Shown here in pieces: positions 1 through 6,290 of a DNA stretch of 10,630 nt. Each line of letters starts with the position of its first letter. Positions within the stretch are counted from its first letter, which is position 1. The stretch comes from DASZTV01 sp036268405 (lineage in GTDB: Bacteria; Actinomycetota; Actinomycetes; JAFAQI01). A program made the position numbers and the translations under genes. Location: contig DATAUF010000182.1 in assembly GCA_036268405.1 (NCBI GenBank), forward strand, positions 1 through 10,630, given 5' to 3'. Under the pieces are notes generated by a model. It had not been told where the DNA came from. It worked only from the letters and a program-made list of their open reading frames with translations, and searched no databases.

Positions 1-843
1 CGAGCCACGTCGCATCGCTTTGATCGCCTCTGCGGTAACCATCAGCGGCGGCCGCCGACCCGGCACATGTGCTGTGGTGATCACGACGTCGTGCTTGGCG
101 ATGTGGTCGGCGAGCTCTGCTTGCTGCGCCCGCTGCTCGTCGGCGTCGAGTGCTCGCGCGTAGCCACCTTCGCCAGCGCCCCCTGCAACCGATGTCAGCT
201 CGATCGGCTGGCCGCCGAGGGAGCGGATCTCCTCGCTGCTTGCCGGTCGGACGTCGTAGGCCCGCACGATCGCGCCGAGCCTGCGTGCCGTGCCGATCGC
301 CGCCAGCCCCGCGACGCCCGCACCGAGGACGAGCACCTCGGCCGGCTTGGAGGTCCCCGCGGCGGTGATCAGCAAGGGGAAGAACCGGTCGAAATGGTCG
401 GCGGCGACCAGCACGGACTTGTAGCCCGCGACGTTGGCCTGTGAGGTGAGCGCATCCATCCCCTGCGCGCGGCTGAGCGTCCGGGGCAGGCCGTCGAGGC
501 TCACTGCGGTGACGCCCCGCTTCGCCAGGTCAGCCATGACCGTAGGGGCGAGCAACGGCTGGAGCAGCCCGATCACGGTCTGGCCGTCCCGCACCTGGTC
601 GGCCGTCGGGCGGGTGACGCACAGGACGACGTCCGCGTCGCTACGAATGCCTGCGGCATCAGCGACGGTCGCTCCGACCGCGGCGTACTGAGCATCGTCG
701 AACCACGCACTTGCGCCGGCACCGGTCTCGACCAGCACCTCGATGCCTGCTTCGACGAGCCGGCGCGCTGCGTCGGGGGTAAGCGCAACCCGGCGCTCTG
801 CCGGCGCGGTCTCCTTGACCACGCCCGCGCGCAGCGGCGGCAT
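1..843 (-). CDS. pntA: NAD(P) transhydrogenase subunit alpha (N-terminal 281 residues, runs off left edge)
   Basis: This is the NAD(H)-binding subunit of the proton-translocating transhydrogenase, which couples hydride transfer between NADH and NADP+ to the proton gradient. The frame is open from an ATG at 843 to the window edge. The protein begins MPPLRAGVVKETAPAERRVA, the usual start of the alanine dehydrogenase/PNT N-terminal domain. Residues 124-142 carry the family signature SRAQGMDALTSQANVAGYK. Residues 174-183 (GAGVAGLAAI) are the Rossmann dinucleotide-binding loop, and VRAYDVRP (193-200) follows at the second strand. The visible end (HVPGRRPP, then MRRGS) fits the end of the NAD domain. 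A GGGAGG ribosome site (851-856) lies 7 bases before the ATG. The C-terminal part and any pntAB/pntB partners would lie to the left, so a one-piece and a split alpha subunit cannot be told apart. Alanine dehydrogenase is related, but the SRAQGMDALTSQANVAGYK motif favours PntA. Confidence 0.95.
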   Translation of the reverse strand, partial: MPPLRAGVVKETAPAERRVALTPDAARRLVEAGIEVLVETGAGASAWFDDAQYAAVGATVADAAGIRSDADVVLCVTRPTADQVRDGQTVIGLLQPLLAPTVMADLAKRGVTAVSLDGLPRTLSRAQGMDALTSQANVAGYKSVLVAADHFDRFFPLLITAAGTSKPAEVLVLGAGVAGLAAIGTARRLGAIVRAYDVRPASSEEIRSLGGQPIELTSVAGGAGEGGYARALDADEQRAQQAELADHIAKHDVVITTAHVPGRRPPLMVTAEAIKAMRRGS

Positions 844-850
844 TGCGCAA

Positions 851-856
851 CCTCCC
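851..856 (-). promoter_or_regulatory. Ribosome binding site of pntA
   Basis: On the minus strand this reads GGGAGG, 7 bases upstream of the pntA ATG at 843. It fixes the start chosen for that gene and shows that an overlapping plus-strand reading beginning at 843 is not a real start for the exporter. Confidence 0.7.
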
Positions 857-989
857 GTCGTCGCCGGCTCGCGGTGGTGTCAGCCACGGCGCGAGGTCAG
901 CAAGGCCGACGATACGACCACCCCGGCTGCCGCGCGTGACGACACGGCAAAGCGGATCGCTGGCGGATCATGGAGAGGTGACGGGGACG

Positions 990-2540
990 GTGCTCGAGGC
1001 CTCGCGACTGGACCGTCGCAAGGCTCTGGTCGTCGTGTGCGGGATCCTCGCCCTGACCTTCCTCGACACGACGATCGTCAGCGTCTCGCTCGGCAGCATT
1101 CAGGACTCGCTCCACTTCGGTGTCACCGGCTTGCAGTGGGTCGTCGACGCCTATGCGGTTGCCTTCGCGAGCCTGATGCTGACGGGCGGGACGCTTGGTG
1201 ACAGGTTCGGGCGTCGGCGGATGATGCTGGCCGGCATCGCGTTGTTCAGCGTCGCGTCGCTCGTCGGCGCGCTTTGCGAGTCGAGGGACCTGCTGATCGC
1301 GTCACGCGCTGGGATGGGCGTCGGCGCGGCGGCGTCCGAACCCGGCACGCTGTCGGTCCTGCGTCACGTCTTTCCCGACAAGCGCGGCCGGGCGCGGGCG
1401 CTCGGGGTGTGGTCTGCCGTGTCGTGCCTCGGCCTGGCGCTTGGTCCGCTGGTCGGTGGTCTTCTCGTCGGAATCTGGAGCTGGCGGGCGATCTTCTGGC
1501 TCAACGTGGTCGCCGGGCTCGGGCTGCTGGCAGCGGCTCGTCGCTTCGTACCGGAGAGCGCTGATCCGGAGACAGCAAGGGTCGATATCGCCGGCCAGGC
1601 CTTCGCGATCGTGGCGATCGGGTCGATCGTCGTGGCAATGATCGAAGGCGAAAACACCGGTTACGGCGCGTCCAGGATCGTCGCGCTGTTCGTCATCGGC
1701 GCTCTGTCGGCCGTGGCGTTCGTGATGCGAGAGCGTCGAGCGCCCTTCCCGATGCTGGACCTGCGCTACTTCCGCCGGCTGCGATTCAACGCCGCGCTGG
1801 CGGTGTCCTTCGCGGTCTATTTCGGGACGTTCTCGGTCTTCTTCTTCACCGCGCTGTATCTGGAGGAGGTCGCGAAGTACAGCGGCTTTCGTACCGCTGC
1901 GCTCTTTGCGCCGATGACGGCGCTGATGATCGGCGGCGCGGTGTGGGCCAGCCGCCTGGTCGTGGGCCGAGGCGGGCAGTGGACGATGGCTATCGGCTGC
2001 CTCGTCGCAGCCCTGGGTATCGCAGCAAGCGAGCCGCTGATCTCGTCACATCCATCGTTTCCCGCCCTCACGGCCTCGCTCGGACTCACCGGTTTCGGCA
2101 TGGGTCTCGCGATGGTGCCGGTGACGGTGCTCGTGCTCGAGGTCGTGCCCGCGGAGCATTCCGGGATGGCAGCGTCCGCCACCAACACCGCTCGCCAGCT
2201 TGGCGTGGTCTTTGGCGTGGCGATCCTCGGTGCCTTGGTCAACGCGAAGCTCAAGACCGACCTGCGGCAGCGGCTCACCGCGCTCCACGTGCCATCGATC
2301 TTCCAGGGCCCGATCATCACGTCGTACGAGCATGGAGGCACGGGGAAGGGCGGCGCGCTTTCCGGCTTCAAGCAGCTCTTCCCGACGTTCTTTCATCGCG
2401 TACTGGATGCTGCGTACTCCGCGTTTCGTTCCGGGCTGTCGGCCGCGCTTGTGCTGTCCGCGATCTTGATCGGCATCGCGGCGGTGATCGCGGGCTACGC
2501 CGCGTCGCGCGGTGGTGAGTCGGAGCAGCCGGCGCCCTAG
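990..2540 (+). CDS. MFS transporter, DHA2 (EmrB/QacA-like, 14-helix) drug/proton antiporter family
   Basis: This is an inner-membrane exporter of about 516 residues, the normal size for the 14-helix DHA2 branch. Family marks are visible. The first helix carries LDTTIV (residues 25-30), the DHA2 motif D1. The loop after helix 2 has motif A, GDRFGRRR (70-77). A motif-C-like LGLALGPLVGG lies in helix 5. Many further hydrophobic segments follow, with a hydrophilic loop before the last helix (LKTDLRQRLTALHV to FHRVLDAAYS). The frame is open back to 843, but that stretch is not protein-like and contains the pntA leader. I chose GTG 990 because GGAGAGG (972-978) precedes it by 11 bases and the protein then begins just before helix 1. 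GTG 978 is in frame but overlaps that site. The gene is divergent from pntA. The substrate cannot be read from the sequence; drugs, dyes or a metabolite are all possible. Confidence is high for the family and moderate for the start. Confidence 0.93.
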   Translation: MLEASRLDRRKALVVVCGILALTFLDTTIVSVSLGSIQDSLHFGVTGLQWVVDAYAVAFASLMLTGGTLGDRFGRRRMMLAGIALFSVASLVGALCESRDLLIASRAGMGVGAAASEPGTLSVLRHVFPDKRGRARALGVWSAVSCLGLALGPLVGGLLVGIWSWRAIFWLNVVAGLGLLAAARRFVPESADPETARVDIAGQAFAIVAIGSIVVAMIEGENTGYGASRIVALFVIGALSAVAFVMRERRAPFPMLDLRYFRRLRFNAALAVSFAVYFGTFSVFFFTALYLEEVAKYSGFRTAALFAPMTALMIGGAVWASRLVVGRGGQWTMAIGCLVAALGIAASEPLISSHPSFPALTASLGLTGFGMGLAMVPVTVLVLEVVPAEHSGMAASATNTARQLGVVFGVAILGALVNAKLKTDLRQRLTALHVPSIFQGPIITSYEHGGTGKGGALSGFKQLFPTFFHRVLDAAYSAFRSGLSAALVLSAILIGIAAVIAGYAASRGGESEQPAP

Positions 2541-3445
2541 CCGGACTCGGCGATGAGCGCCCGTCGGGCTTCGTCGATCTGCGCCGCGGTTGCCGCCGGT
2601 TGCGGCGGCGAGAGATCGAGCCCGTCGACCACGTCCACGATCACGCCGGCAACGAGTGCGCGCATGGCGGGCTTGTTGTCGGCGGGAATGACGTACCAAG
2701 GTGCGTGCTTGGTCGTGGTGGCGGTCAGTGCCTTCTCGTACGCCTTCGAGTACTCATCGAAGTGCTTCCGCTCGGCCAGGTCGGCGGGGGTGAACTTCCA
2801 CTGCTTCGCCGGGTCGTCCAGCCGGGCGAGAAATCGCCGGCGCTGCTCGTCTTTCGAGACATGCAGGAAGAACTTCACGATCTTCGTGCCGCCGCGGTCG
2901 AGGTGGCGCTCGAAGGCGTTGATGTCCTCGTAGCGCTCGCGCCACAACGCACCGGTTGGCTTTGATCCGGATGGCAGGCCCTGCGTCTCGAGCAGCTCCG
3001 GATGGATGCGCACAACCAGGACTTCCTCGTAGTAGGAGCGGTTGAAGATGCCGATGTGTCCGCGTTCGGGGAGCTCCCGGCTGCAGCGCCAGAGGAAGTC
3101 GTGGCGCAGCTCGGTGTCGGAAGGTCGCTTGAACGACGACACCGAGCAGCCCTGCGGGTTCACTCCCGACATGACGTGCTGAATCGTGCCGTCCTTCCCG
3201 GCGGCGTCGAGTGCCTGGAAGATCAGCAACAGCGCGCGGGTGCCGTTGGCGTAGAGCAGCTGCTGGACCCGCTGGAGCTCGGTCTTGAAGGCCTCGAGAT
3301 CGGACTCTGCGATCTCCTTGTCGTCCTTCTTGCCCGGCTTGCCGAGCCAGTCGGATGCGGTGTGGCTGGTGCTGCGCTTCGCGAGATCGGCGTCATCCCC
3401 AGGGGCAACCGCAAGCTCGCGCAGCACAGACTTCGGAAGCTTCAC
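2537..3445 (-). CDS. ppk2: PPK2-family polyphosphate:nucleotide phosphotransferase
   Basis: This is a cytoplasmic kinase that transfers phosphate from polyphosphate to a nucleoside mono- or diphosphate, about 302 residues long. The P-loop is DAAGKDG (residues 80-86) within LLLIFQALDAAGKDGTI. It is followed by HVMSGVNPQG and the conserved block FKRPSDTELRHDFLWR. The Walker-B-like segment is IGIFNRSYYEEVL (131-143), and a later FLHVSKDEQRRRF matches the family helix after the lid. The wording resembles the single-domain class whose studied members act on AMP and ADP, but that assignment is from memory. The start is GTG 3445, preceded by GGAGGGG (3452-3458) with a 6-base gap. The frame stays open upstream to 3658 and beyond, but that stretch is a Gly/Asp/Ser-rich remnant of another gene. 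The gene is convergent with the MFS exporter; the two stop codons overlap in CTAG 2537-2540. Confidence 0.93.
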   Translation of the reverse strand: MKLPKSVLRELAVAPGDDADLAKRSTSHTASDWLGKPGKKDDKEIAESDLEAFKTELQRVQQLLYANGTRALLLIFQALDAAGKDGTIQHVMSGVNPQGCSVSSFKRPSDTELRHDFLWRCSRELPERGHIGIFNRSYYEEVLVVRIHPELLETQGLPSGSKPTGALWRERYEDINAFERHLDRGGTKIVKFFLHVSKDEQRRRFLARLDDPAKQWKFTPADLAERKHFDEYSKAYEKALTATTTKHAPWYVIPADNKPAMRALVAGVIVDVVDGLDLSPPQPAATAAQIDEARRALIAESG

Positions 3446-3451
3446 GCGGGA

Positions 3452-3458
3452 CCCCTCC
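3452..3458 (-). promoter_or_regulatory. Ribosome binding site that fixes the ppk2 start
   Basis: The minus strand reads GGAGGGG, 6 bases before GTG 3445. It is the best Shine-Dalgarno match near this gene and places the start where the PPK2-like sequence begins (KLPKSVLRELAVAPGDD). This excludes the roughly 70-residue upstream extension in the same frame. Confidence 0.75.
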
Positions 3459-3469
3459 AGGCGGCCACC

Positions 3470-3688
3470 CCATGTTAGGAGTGGCCGCCCAGGCATGCCG
3501 TAGCCGTCTGCGTTGCCGCCGTCGTGGCTGCCGCCGTCCCGGCCGGAACCGCTGTTGTCGTCACCATCTCCATTGCGGGACCGCCGTGGCCCGAACTTGG
3601 CGTGGTCGTGGCTGGTCGCTGGGCCCACCCGGGCTGCGGTTGCTCGGTCGAAAACCACCGGGGCGGGGATGGTCGTGTCGTCGGCGCC
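3470..3688 (-). pseudogene. Out-of-frame C-terminal remnant with a Gly/Asp/Ser-rich tail, upstream of ppk2
   Basis: In the ppk2 frame the minus strand reads through DDTTIPAPVVFDRATAAR and then HDHAKFGPRRSRNGDGDDN, SGSGRDGGSHDGG and NADGYG before the ppk2 leader. Third codon positions are strongly G/C. The composition (Pro/Ala linker, then a flexible Gly/Asp/Ser/Asn tail) resembles the C-terminal tails of some actinobacterial secreted or anti-sigma-linked proteins, which I know only by pattern. It has no start of its own and begins where the sigma-factor fragment loses its family resemblance. I read it as the far end of a gene once downstream of the sigma gene, joined by deletion and followed by loss of its stop. 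It could also be ordinary non-coding GC-rich DNA. Confidence 0.4.
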
Positions 3689-3885
3689 GGCATGCGTTCG
3701 AATACCTGAAGGAAGACCTCGCTCGTCACGTCCTCGGCGTCTGCCACCCCGCGGCCCACGAGGTAGCCCAGGACCCTCGGGCTCAACTCGGTCCAGATAT
3801 CCCGAAGCGCCCAGGCTTCACCGCGTCTCGCTGCCGCAACCCCGTCGCTCGTTGATTTGGGTTCGCGAGCCGCACGGCGAGTCAC
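3475..3885 (-). pseudogene. Truncated ECF sigma-70 factor (region 2 start only), then out-of-frame tail
   Basis: Translation from GTG 3885 gives 65 residues of recognisable sigma-70 region 2. It runs through DGVAAARRGEAWALRDIWTE, then LSPRVLGYLVGRGVADAEDV and TSEVFLQVFERM. This is the standard opening of an ECF sigma factor, including the ADAEDVTSEVFLQVF helix that contacts core polymerase. The match stops at Met65 (codon 3691-3693). The rest of region 2 (-10 recognition) and all of region 4 (-35 recognition) are missing. The frame continues with low-complexity PAPTTRPSPP and TTAVPAGTAAATTAATQT to a TAA at 3475, which looks like another gene's remnant read in the wrong frame. An intact ECF factor is about 170-200 residues. 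It cannot work as a sigma factor, although a short truncated protein might still be made. I see no good ribosome site. Confidence 0.75.
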
Positions 3886-3938
3886 GGCCCTGACCGGGTC
3901 TCGGGTTCAACGCTGCCAGCGATAGCGACTGATTTGAG

Positions 3939-4011
3939 TGCCCCCGACAGGATTTGAACCTGTGACCTACCGCTTAGGAGGCGGTTGCTCTATCCCCTGA
4001 GCTACGAGGGC
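3939..4011 (-). tRNA. tRNA-Arg (anticodon CCT)
   Basis: The minus strand folds as a full cloverleaf. The acceptor GCCCTCG pairs with CGGGGGC with one T-G wobble. The D stem is GCTC/GAGC, and the anticodon stem ACCGC/GCGGT encloses the loop CTCCTAA (anticodon CCT, reading AGG). The variable loop is short, and the T arm is ACAGG TTCAAAT CCTGT. The discriminator base is A (3939). CCA is not encoded, so it must be added after transcription. The length is 73 nt. It is intact although the protein genes on both sides are broken. Confidence 0.97.
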
Positions 4012-4025
4012 GGACGGGGGCAATG

Positions 4026-4250
4026 CTAGGAGTTGCGCCTCGAGGCGGGCGTCCGCCGGGTGATCCTGCCCAGCAGGCCTTCGAAGAGCGCGACCAGAGT
4101 CGCTTCGTCGGCGCCGTCCGCGATCTGTGTCGCAGCCTCGTGCATTGCTCCGAGCAGGATCAGGGCGAGAGGTTCGACCGGACCCACGACCAGACGCCCC
4201 GCGACCTCGACGGCTTGCAGCGCCTCGCGGATCATCCCGAGGCGGCAGCC
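4026..4250 (-). pseudogene. C-terminal remnant of a TetR-family regulator
   Basis: About 75 codons end at a TAG (4026-4028). The reading is GCRLGMIREALQAVEVAGRL, then VVGPVEPLALILLGAMHEAA and TQIADGADEATLVALFEGLL. This is the last two helices of a TetR ligand-binding domain. In that family a 'GLIREAL...G' helix is followed by 'PVEPLALLLLGALNEAA', which matches well. The DNA-binding N-terminal domain is absent. Upstream of about 4250 the frame reads into the 5' end of the oppositely oriented isomerase-like gene with no TetR character. An ATG at 4235 could start a 69-residue protein, but it would lack the helix-turn-helix. Loss by deletion is the simplest reading. Confidence 0.7.
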
Positions 4251-4279
4251 CGCATGTAAGTGTCCAACATCCGCAGGAA

Positions 4280-4657
4280 ATGATGGTGCTTTCCCGGCAG
4301 ATTGTCTCTGACGGCTTGCTCGACGAGCTTGATCGCTTCGGGGCGCTCATCGGCGGGCTCGACGACGCGCAGTGGCGCACGCCGAGTCGGTGTGCGGGTT
4401 GGAGCGTCGGTGACGTCGCCGCACACATCGTCGGCATGATGGCCGACATCGCTGGGGGCCGGCTCGACGGCCTCGGCACGCCGGAGGTCACCCAGCGCGA
4501 GGTGCAGGAGCGCACGGGCAAGGGTCCGCCCGACATGGCAGGTGAATGCGCGGAAGTCCGCGACGCGGCTACCGCGCTGCTGCCCGCCTTCGACGACGCG
4601 GCCTGGGATGGCCCCGCGCCTGGCGGGTACGACGGCAGCCTCGGCGAGGCCGCCTAG
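4280..4657 (+). pseudogene. Truncated mycothiol-dependent maleylpyruvate isomerase-like (DinB/MDMPI) protein
   Basis: This gives 125 residues beginning MMVLSRQIVSDGLLDELDRF. The strongest signature is RCAGWSVGDVAAHIVGMMAD, matching the N-terminal MDMPI domain, in which the His of 'VAAHI' is a metal ligand. It then runs to PAFDDAAWDGPAPGGYDGSL, GEAA and a TAG (4655-4657). Relatives are about 200-260 residues and continue after 'GGYDGTLGEA' into the helix carrying the other metal ligands, which is missing. No frame after 4657 resumes the family. The protein would therefore lack its metal site. The exact start is uncertain: ATG 4280, ATG 4283 and GTG 4286 are adjacent, with AGGA at 4275-4278. 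Its 5' end abuts the broken 5' end of the TetR remnant, which points to rearrangement there too. Confidence 0.75.
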
Positions 4658-4662
4658 GAGGG

Positions 4663-4690
4663 CCGAAGTCGCGCGATTCGCGCGGCTCGG
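4663..4690. terminator. GC-rich hairpin between the isomerase remnant and the kinase
   Basis: CGCGCG (4670-4675) pairs with CGCGCG (4679-4684) across an ATT loop. The stem extends through AGT/GCT (one T-G wobble) and, past one bulged A, CCG/CGG, giving about 12 base pairs. It lies 5 bases after the TAG of the isomerase remnant and ends 14 bases before the kinase ATG. No T-run follows, so it is not a classic intrinsic terminator. It could end upstream transcription, or sit in the kinase mRNA leader and affect translation. Confidence 0.45.
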
Positions 4691-4704
4691 CGATCCTGTA
4701 AGGG

Positions 4705-6216
4705 ATGACTAGCGCCACTCCTCCCAGCGACTGGCTGCTCGACGGCCGTTACCGGCTCGGTGCGTTGCTCGGTACGGGCGGCGTCGCCGAGGTCTACCGC
4801 GCCTTCGACGAGCGCCTGCACCGCGATGTCGCGATCAAGCTGTTTCGGGCCGACGTCGCCGAGGAGCTGCATCGTCACGAGGACGAGATGCGCACCCTCG
4901 CGCGGCTCGACCACCCGTCGCTGGTCACGGTGCTCGACGCCGGCGAGGACGAGGAGAGCGGCCGGCCGTATCTCGTCATGACCTTGATCGAGGGCCCGAC
5001 GCTCGCCGAGGACCTGCGCTACGGCGCGCTGCCGATCGATCGGGTCGGTGAGATCGGCACGTCTTTGGCGGACGCGCTCGCATACGTGCACAGCCAGGGC
5101 CTGGTGCATCGCGACGTCAAGCCCGCCAACGTCCTGATCTCTGCGGACGGGCGGGTGCACCTCGCCGACTTCGGCATCGCGAGGCTGGTCGATGCCAGCC
5201 ATGTCACGAGCGCCGGTGACGTGGTCGGCACCCCTGCGTACTTCGCTCCCGAGCAGGTGACCGGCGAGACCGTCGGTCCGCCCGCGGACGTCTACGCGCT
5301 GGGCCTGGTACTGCTCGAGTGCCTGACCGGACATCGGGAGTACGACGGTCCGCCCCTCGAAGCGGCGATGGCGCGAGTCAGCCGACCTCCGGCCATCCCA
5401 CCATCGCTGCCTGTCGCGTGGCGAGATCTCCTCGGCGGCATGACGGCGCGGCTGCCAAGTGGCCGGTTGTCGGCGGCGCACGTCGCCGATCGGCTTCGGC
5501 GGCTGTCAGGTGCCGCTGCCGAGACGACCCAGGCGATCGGCGTTCCCATGGGTGGGCCCGCCGAGACGGTCACGATGGCGCGCCCGACGCAGATGCTGCC
5601 GGTGGCGGTGGCGGAGTCCTACGAGCCGCCTCTGCCACCACGGCGTCGGGCCTGGCCGTGGCTGGCCGGCGGGCTGGTCCTGGTCGCCGCCATCGCCGGT
5701 CTCGTCATCGCCCTGTCGGGGAGCAACAACGGTTCGCCCAGCACCGGTCCGGCCTCCGACTGTGCATCAGGAATCCCGATCCTGGCCGGTCGCGTTGAGA
5801 CCGACCTCACCGGTTTGACCGACCTCGTGTGCAAGGGCTCGATTTCTGCAACCGCGTCGAACGCGTTGTCGCCGTACCTATCGCAGCTCGCGGCGGCGGT
5901 GAAGGCGAAGGACGTCAACCAGCTCGATGCCGTCGAGTCGAACATGAGCGCCACCATCGATCGGCAGCAGCAGATCGGTCACCTCACCGATCTGCGGGGT
6001 CAGAAGATCGCGGACGCGCTCACGCTGTTCTTCAGCGACGCGACGGCGCGGCTCACCAAGCCGACTTCGTCACCGTCCCTGACACCGAGCGAGACACCGA
6101 GCGAGACGCCGTCGCAGACTCCTAGCGAGACGCCACCTCCGGTGGTGACGCCACCTACGACGCCGTCGGCAGCGCCGTCCACCACCCCGTCGTCAACGGT
6201 CACGATCGGGCTCTAA
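4705..6216 (+). CDS. Transmembrane Ser/Thr protein kinase, PknB-like
   Basis: This is a 503-residue eukaryotic-type kinase. The cytoplasmic catalytic domain (about 14-266) has the glycine loop GTGGVAEVY (23-31), Lys45 in VAIK, catalytic HRDVKPAN (135-142), DFG (155-157) and the activation segment ending VGTPAYFAPEQ (174-184). All key catalytic residues are present. A juxtamembrane linker with ETTQAIGVP and PAETVTMARPTQ offers threonines for autophosphorylation. A basic patch PPRRRAWPW leads into one transmembrane helix (about 317-338). The outside part (about 340-503) has two cysteines (353, 376), a helical stretch (SPYLSQLAAAVKAKDVNQLD) and a Pro/Ser/Thr tail with four TPSE/TPSQ units (460-475). 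No PASTA repeat is present, so the signal sensed is probably not peptidoglycan as for PknB. ATG 4705 has only GTAAGGG directly against it and no spaced ribosome site. No partner phosphatase or substrate gene is adjacent. Confidence 0.95.
   Translation: MTSATPPSDWLLDGRYRLGALLGTGGVAEVYRAFDERLHRDVAIKLFRADVAEELHRHEDEMRTLARLDHPSLVTVLDAGEDEESGRPYLVMTLIEGPTLAEDLRYGALPIDRVGEIGTSLADALAYVHSQGLVHRDVKPANVLISADGRVHLADFGIARLVDASHVTSAGDVVGTPAYFAPEQVTGETVGPPADVYALGLVLLECLTGHREYDGPPLEAAMARVSRPPAIPPSLPVAWRDLLGGMTARLPSGRLSAAHVADRLRRLSGAAAETTQAIGVPMGGPAETVTMARPTQMLPVAVAESYEPPLPPRRRAWPWLAGGLVLVAAIAGLVIALSGSNNGSPSTGPASDCASGIPILAGRVETDLTGLTDLVCKGSISATASNALSPYLSQLAAAVKAKDVNQLDAVESNMSATIDRQQQIGHLTDLRGQKIADALTLFFSDATARLTKPTSSPSLTPSETPSETPSQTPSETPPPVVTPPTTPSAAPSTTPSSTVTIGL
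6082..6129 (+). repeat. 12-base tandem repeat coding TPSE units in the kinase tail
   Basis: Four 12-base units in the kinase reading frame encode TPSE, TPSE, TPSQ and TPSE. The first two units are identical (ACACCGAGCGAG) and the others have diverged by a few bases. The tract extends the extracytoplasmic Pro/Ser/Thr stalk, is likely flexible and could be O-glycosylated. Copy number may vary between strains by slippage. Confidence 0.85.
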
Positions 6217-6290
6217 CCCACGGTGATCTTGACGAAGGTGGCGTTCCGCGTGAGGTGTAGCGCCTCCAACGTCAAGATCACCGAGGGTTA
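6214..6290. terminator. Large imperfect palindrome, probable bidirectional terminator
   Basis: The arms 6214-6243 and 6261-6290 are inverted copies matching at 26 of 30 positions, with a 17-base loop. The core CGGTGATCTTGACG (6221-6234) is mirrored perfectly by CGTCAAGATCACCG (6270-6283). It lies exactly between two convergent genes. The kinase TAA (6214-6216) begins the left arm and the TAA of the flavoprotein gene (6288-6290) ends the right arm. Position and strength suit termination from both sides, but there is no T-tract and the stem is much longer than usual. Confidence 0.65.

Noticed and set aside
843..989. N-terminal extension of the MFS exporter starting at 843
   Set aside because: The in-frame stretch is Arg/Pro-rich, lies over the pntA ribosome site and has no exporter homology. 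GTG 990 sits just before helix 1 with a better upstream purine run.
844..989. Riboswitch or operator between pntA and the exporter
   Set aside because: In the 146-base gap I see only the pntA ribosome site and a weak purine run, with no strong palindrome or aptamer-like structure.
3446..3658. 71-residue N-terminal extension of PPK2
   Set aside because: A strong GGAGGGG site precedes GTG 3445 and the family-like sequence begins there. The extension overlaps the sigma-factor remnant and looks like another protein's tail.
3939..4011. tRNA-Arg as an attachment site of a present mobile element
   Set aside because: There is no integrase and no second copy of the tRNA 3' end in the window. Only the fragments hint at past events.
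4232..4426. Minus-strand frame ending HHHFLRMLDTYMRAAASG next to the TetR remnant, as a frameshifted TetR N-terminus
   Set aside because: It has no helix-turn-helix pattern and is the antisense of the isomerase-like N-terminus.
4654..5481. 275-codon minus-strand frame opposite the kinase
   Set aside because: It is antisense to a clear kinase domain, has shadow composition (Arg, Asp, Gln, Val-rich) and no recognisable motif.
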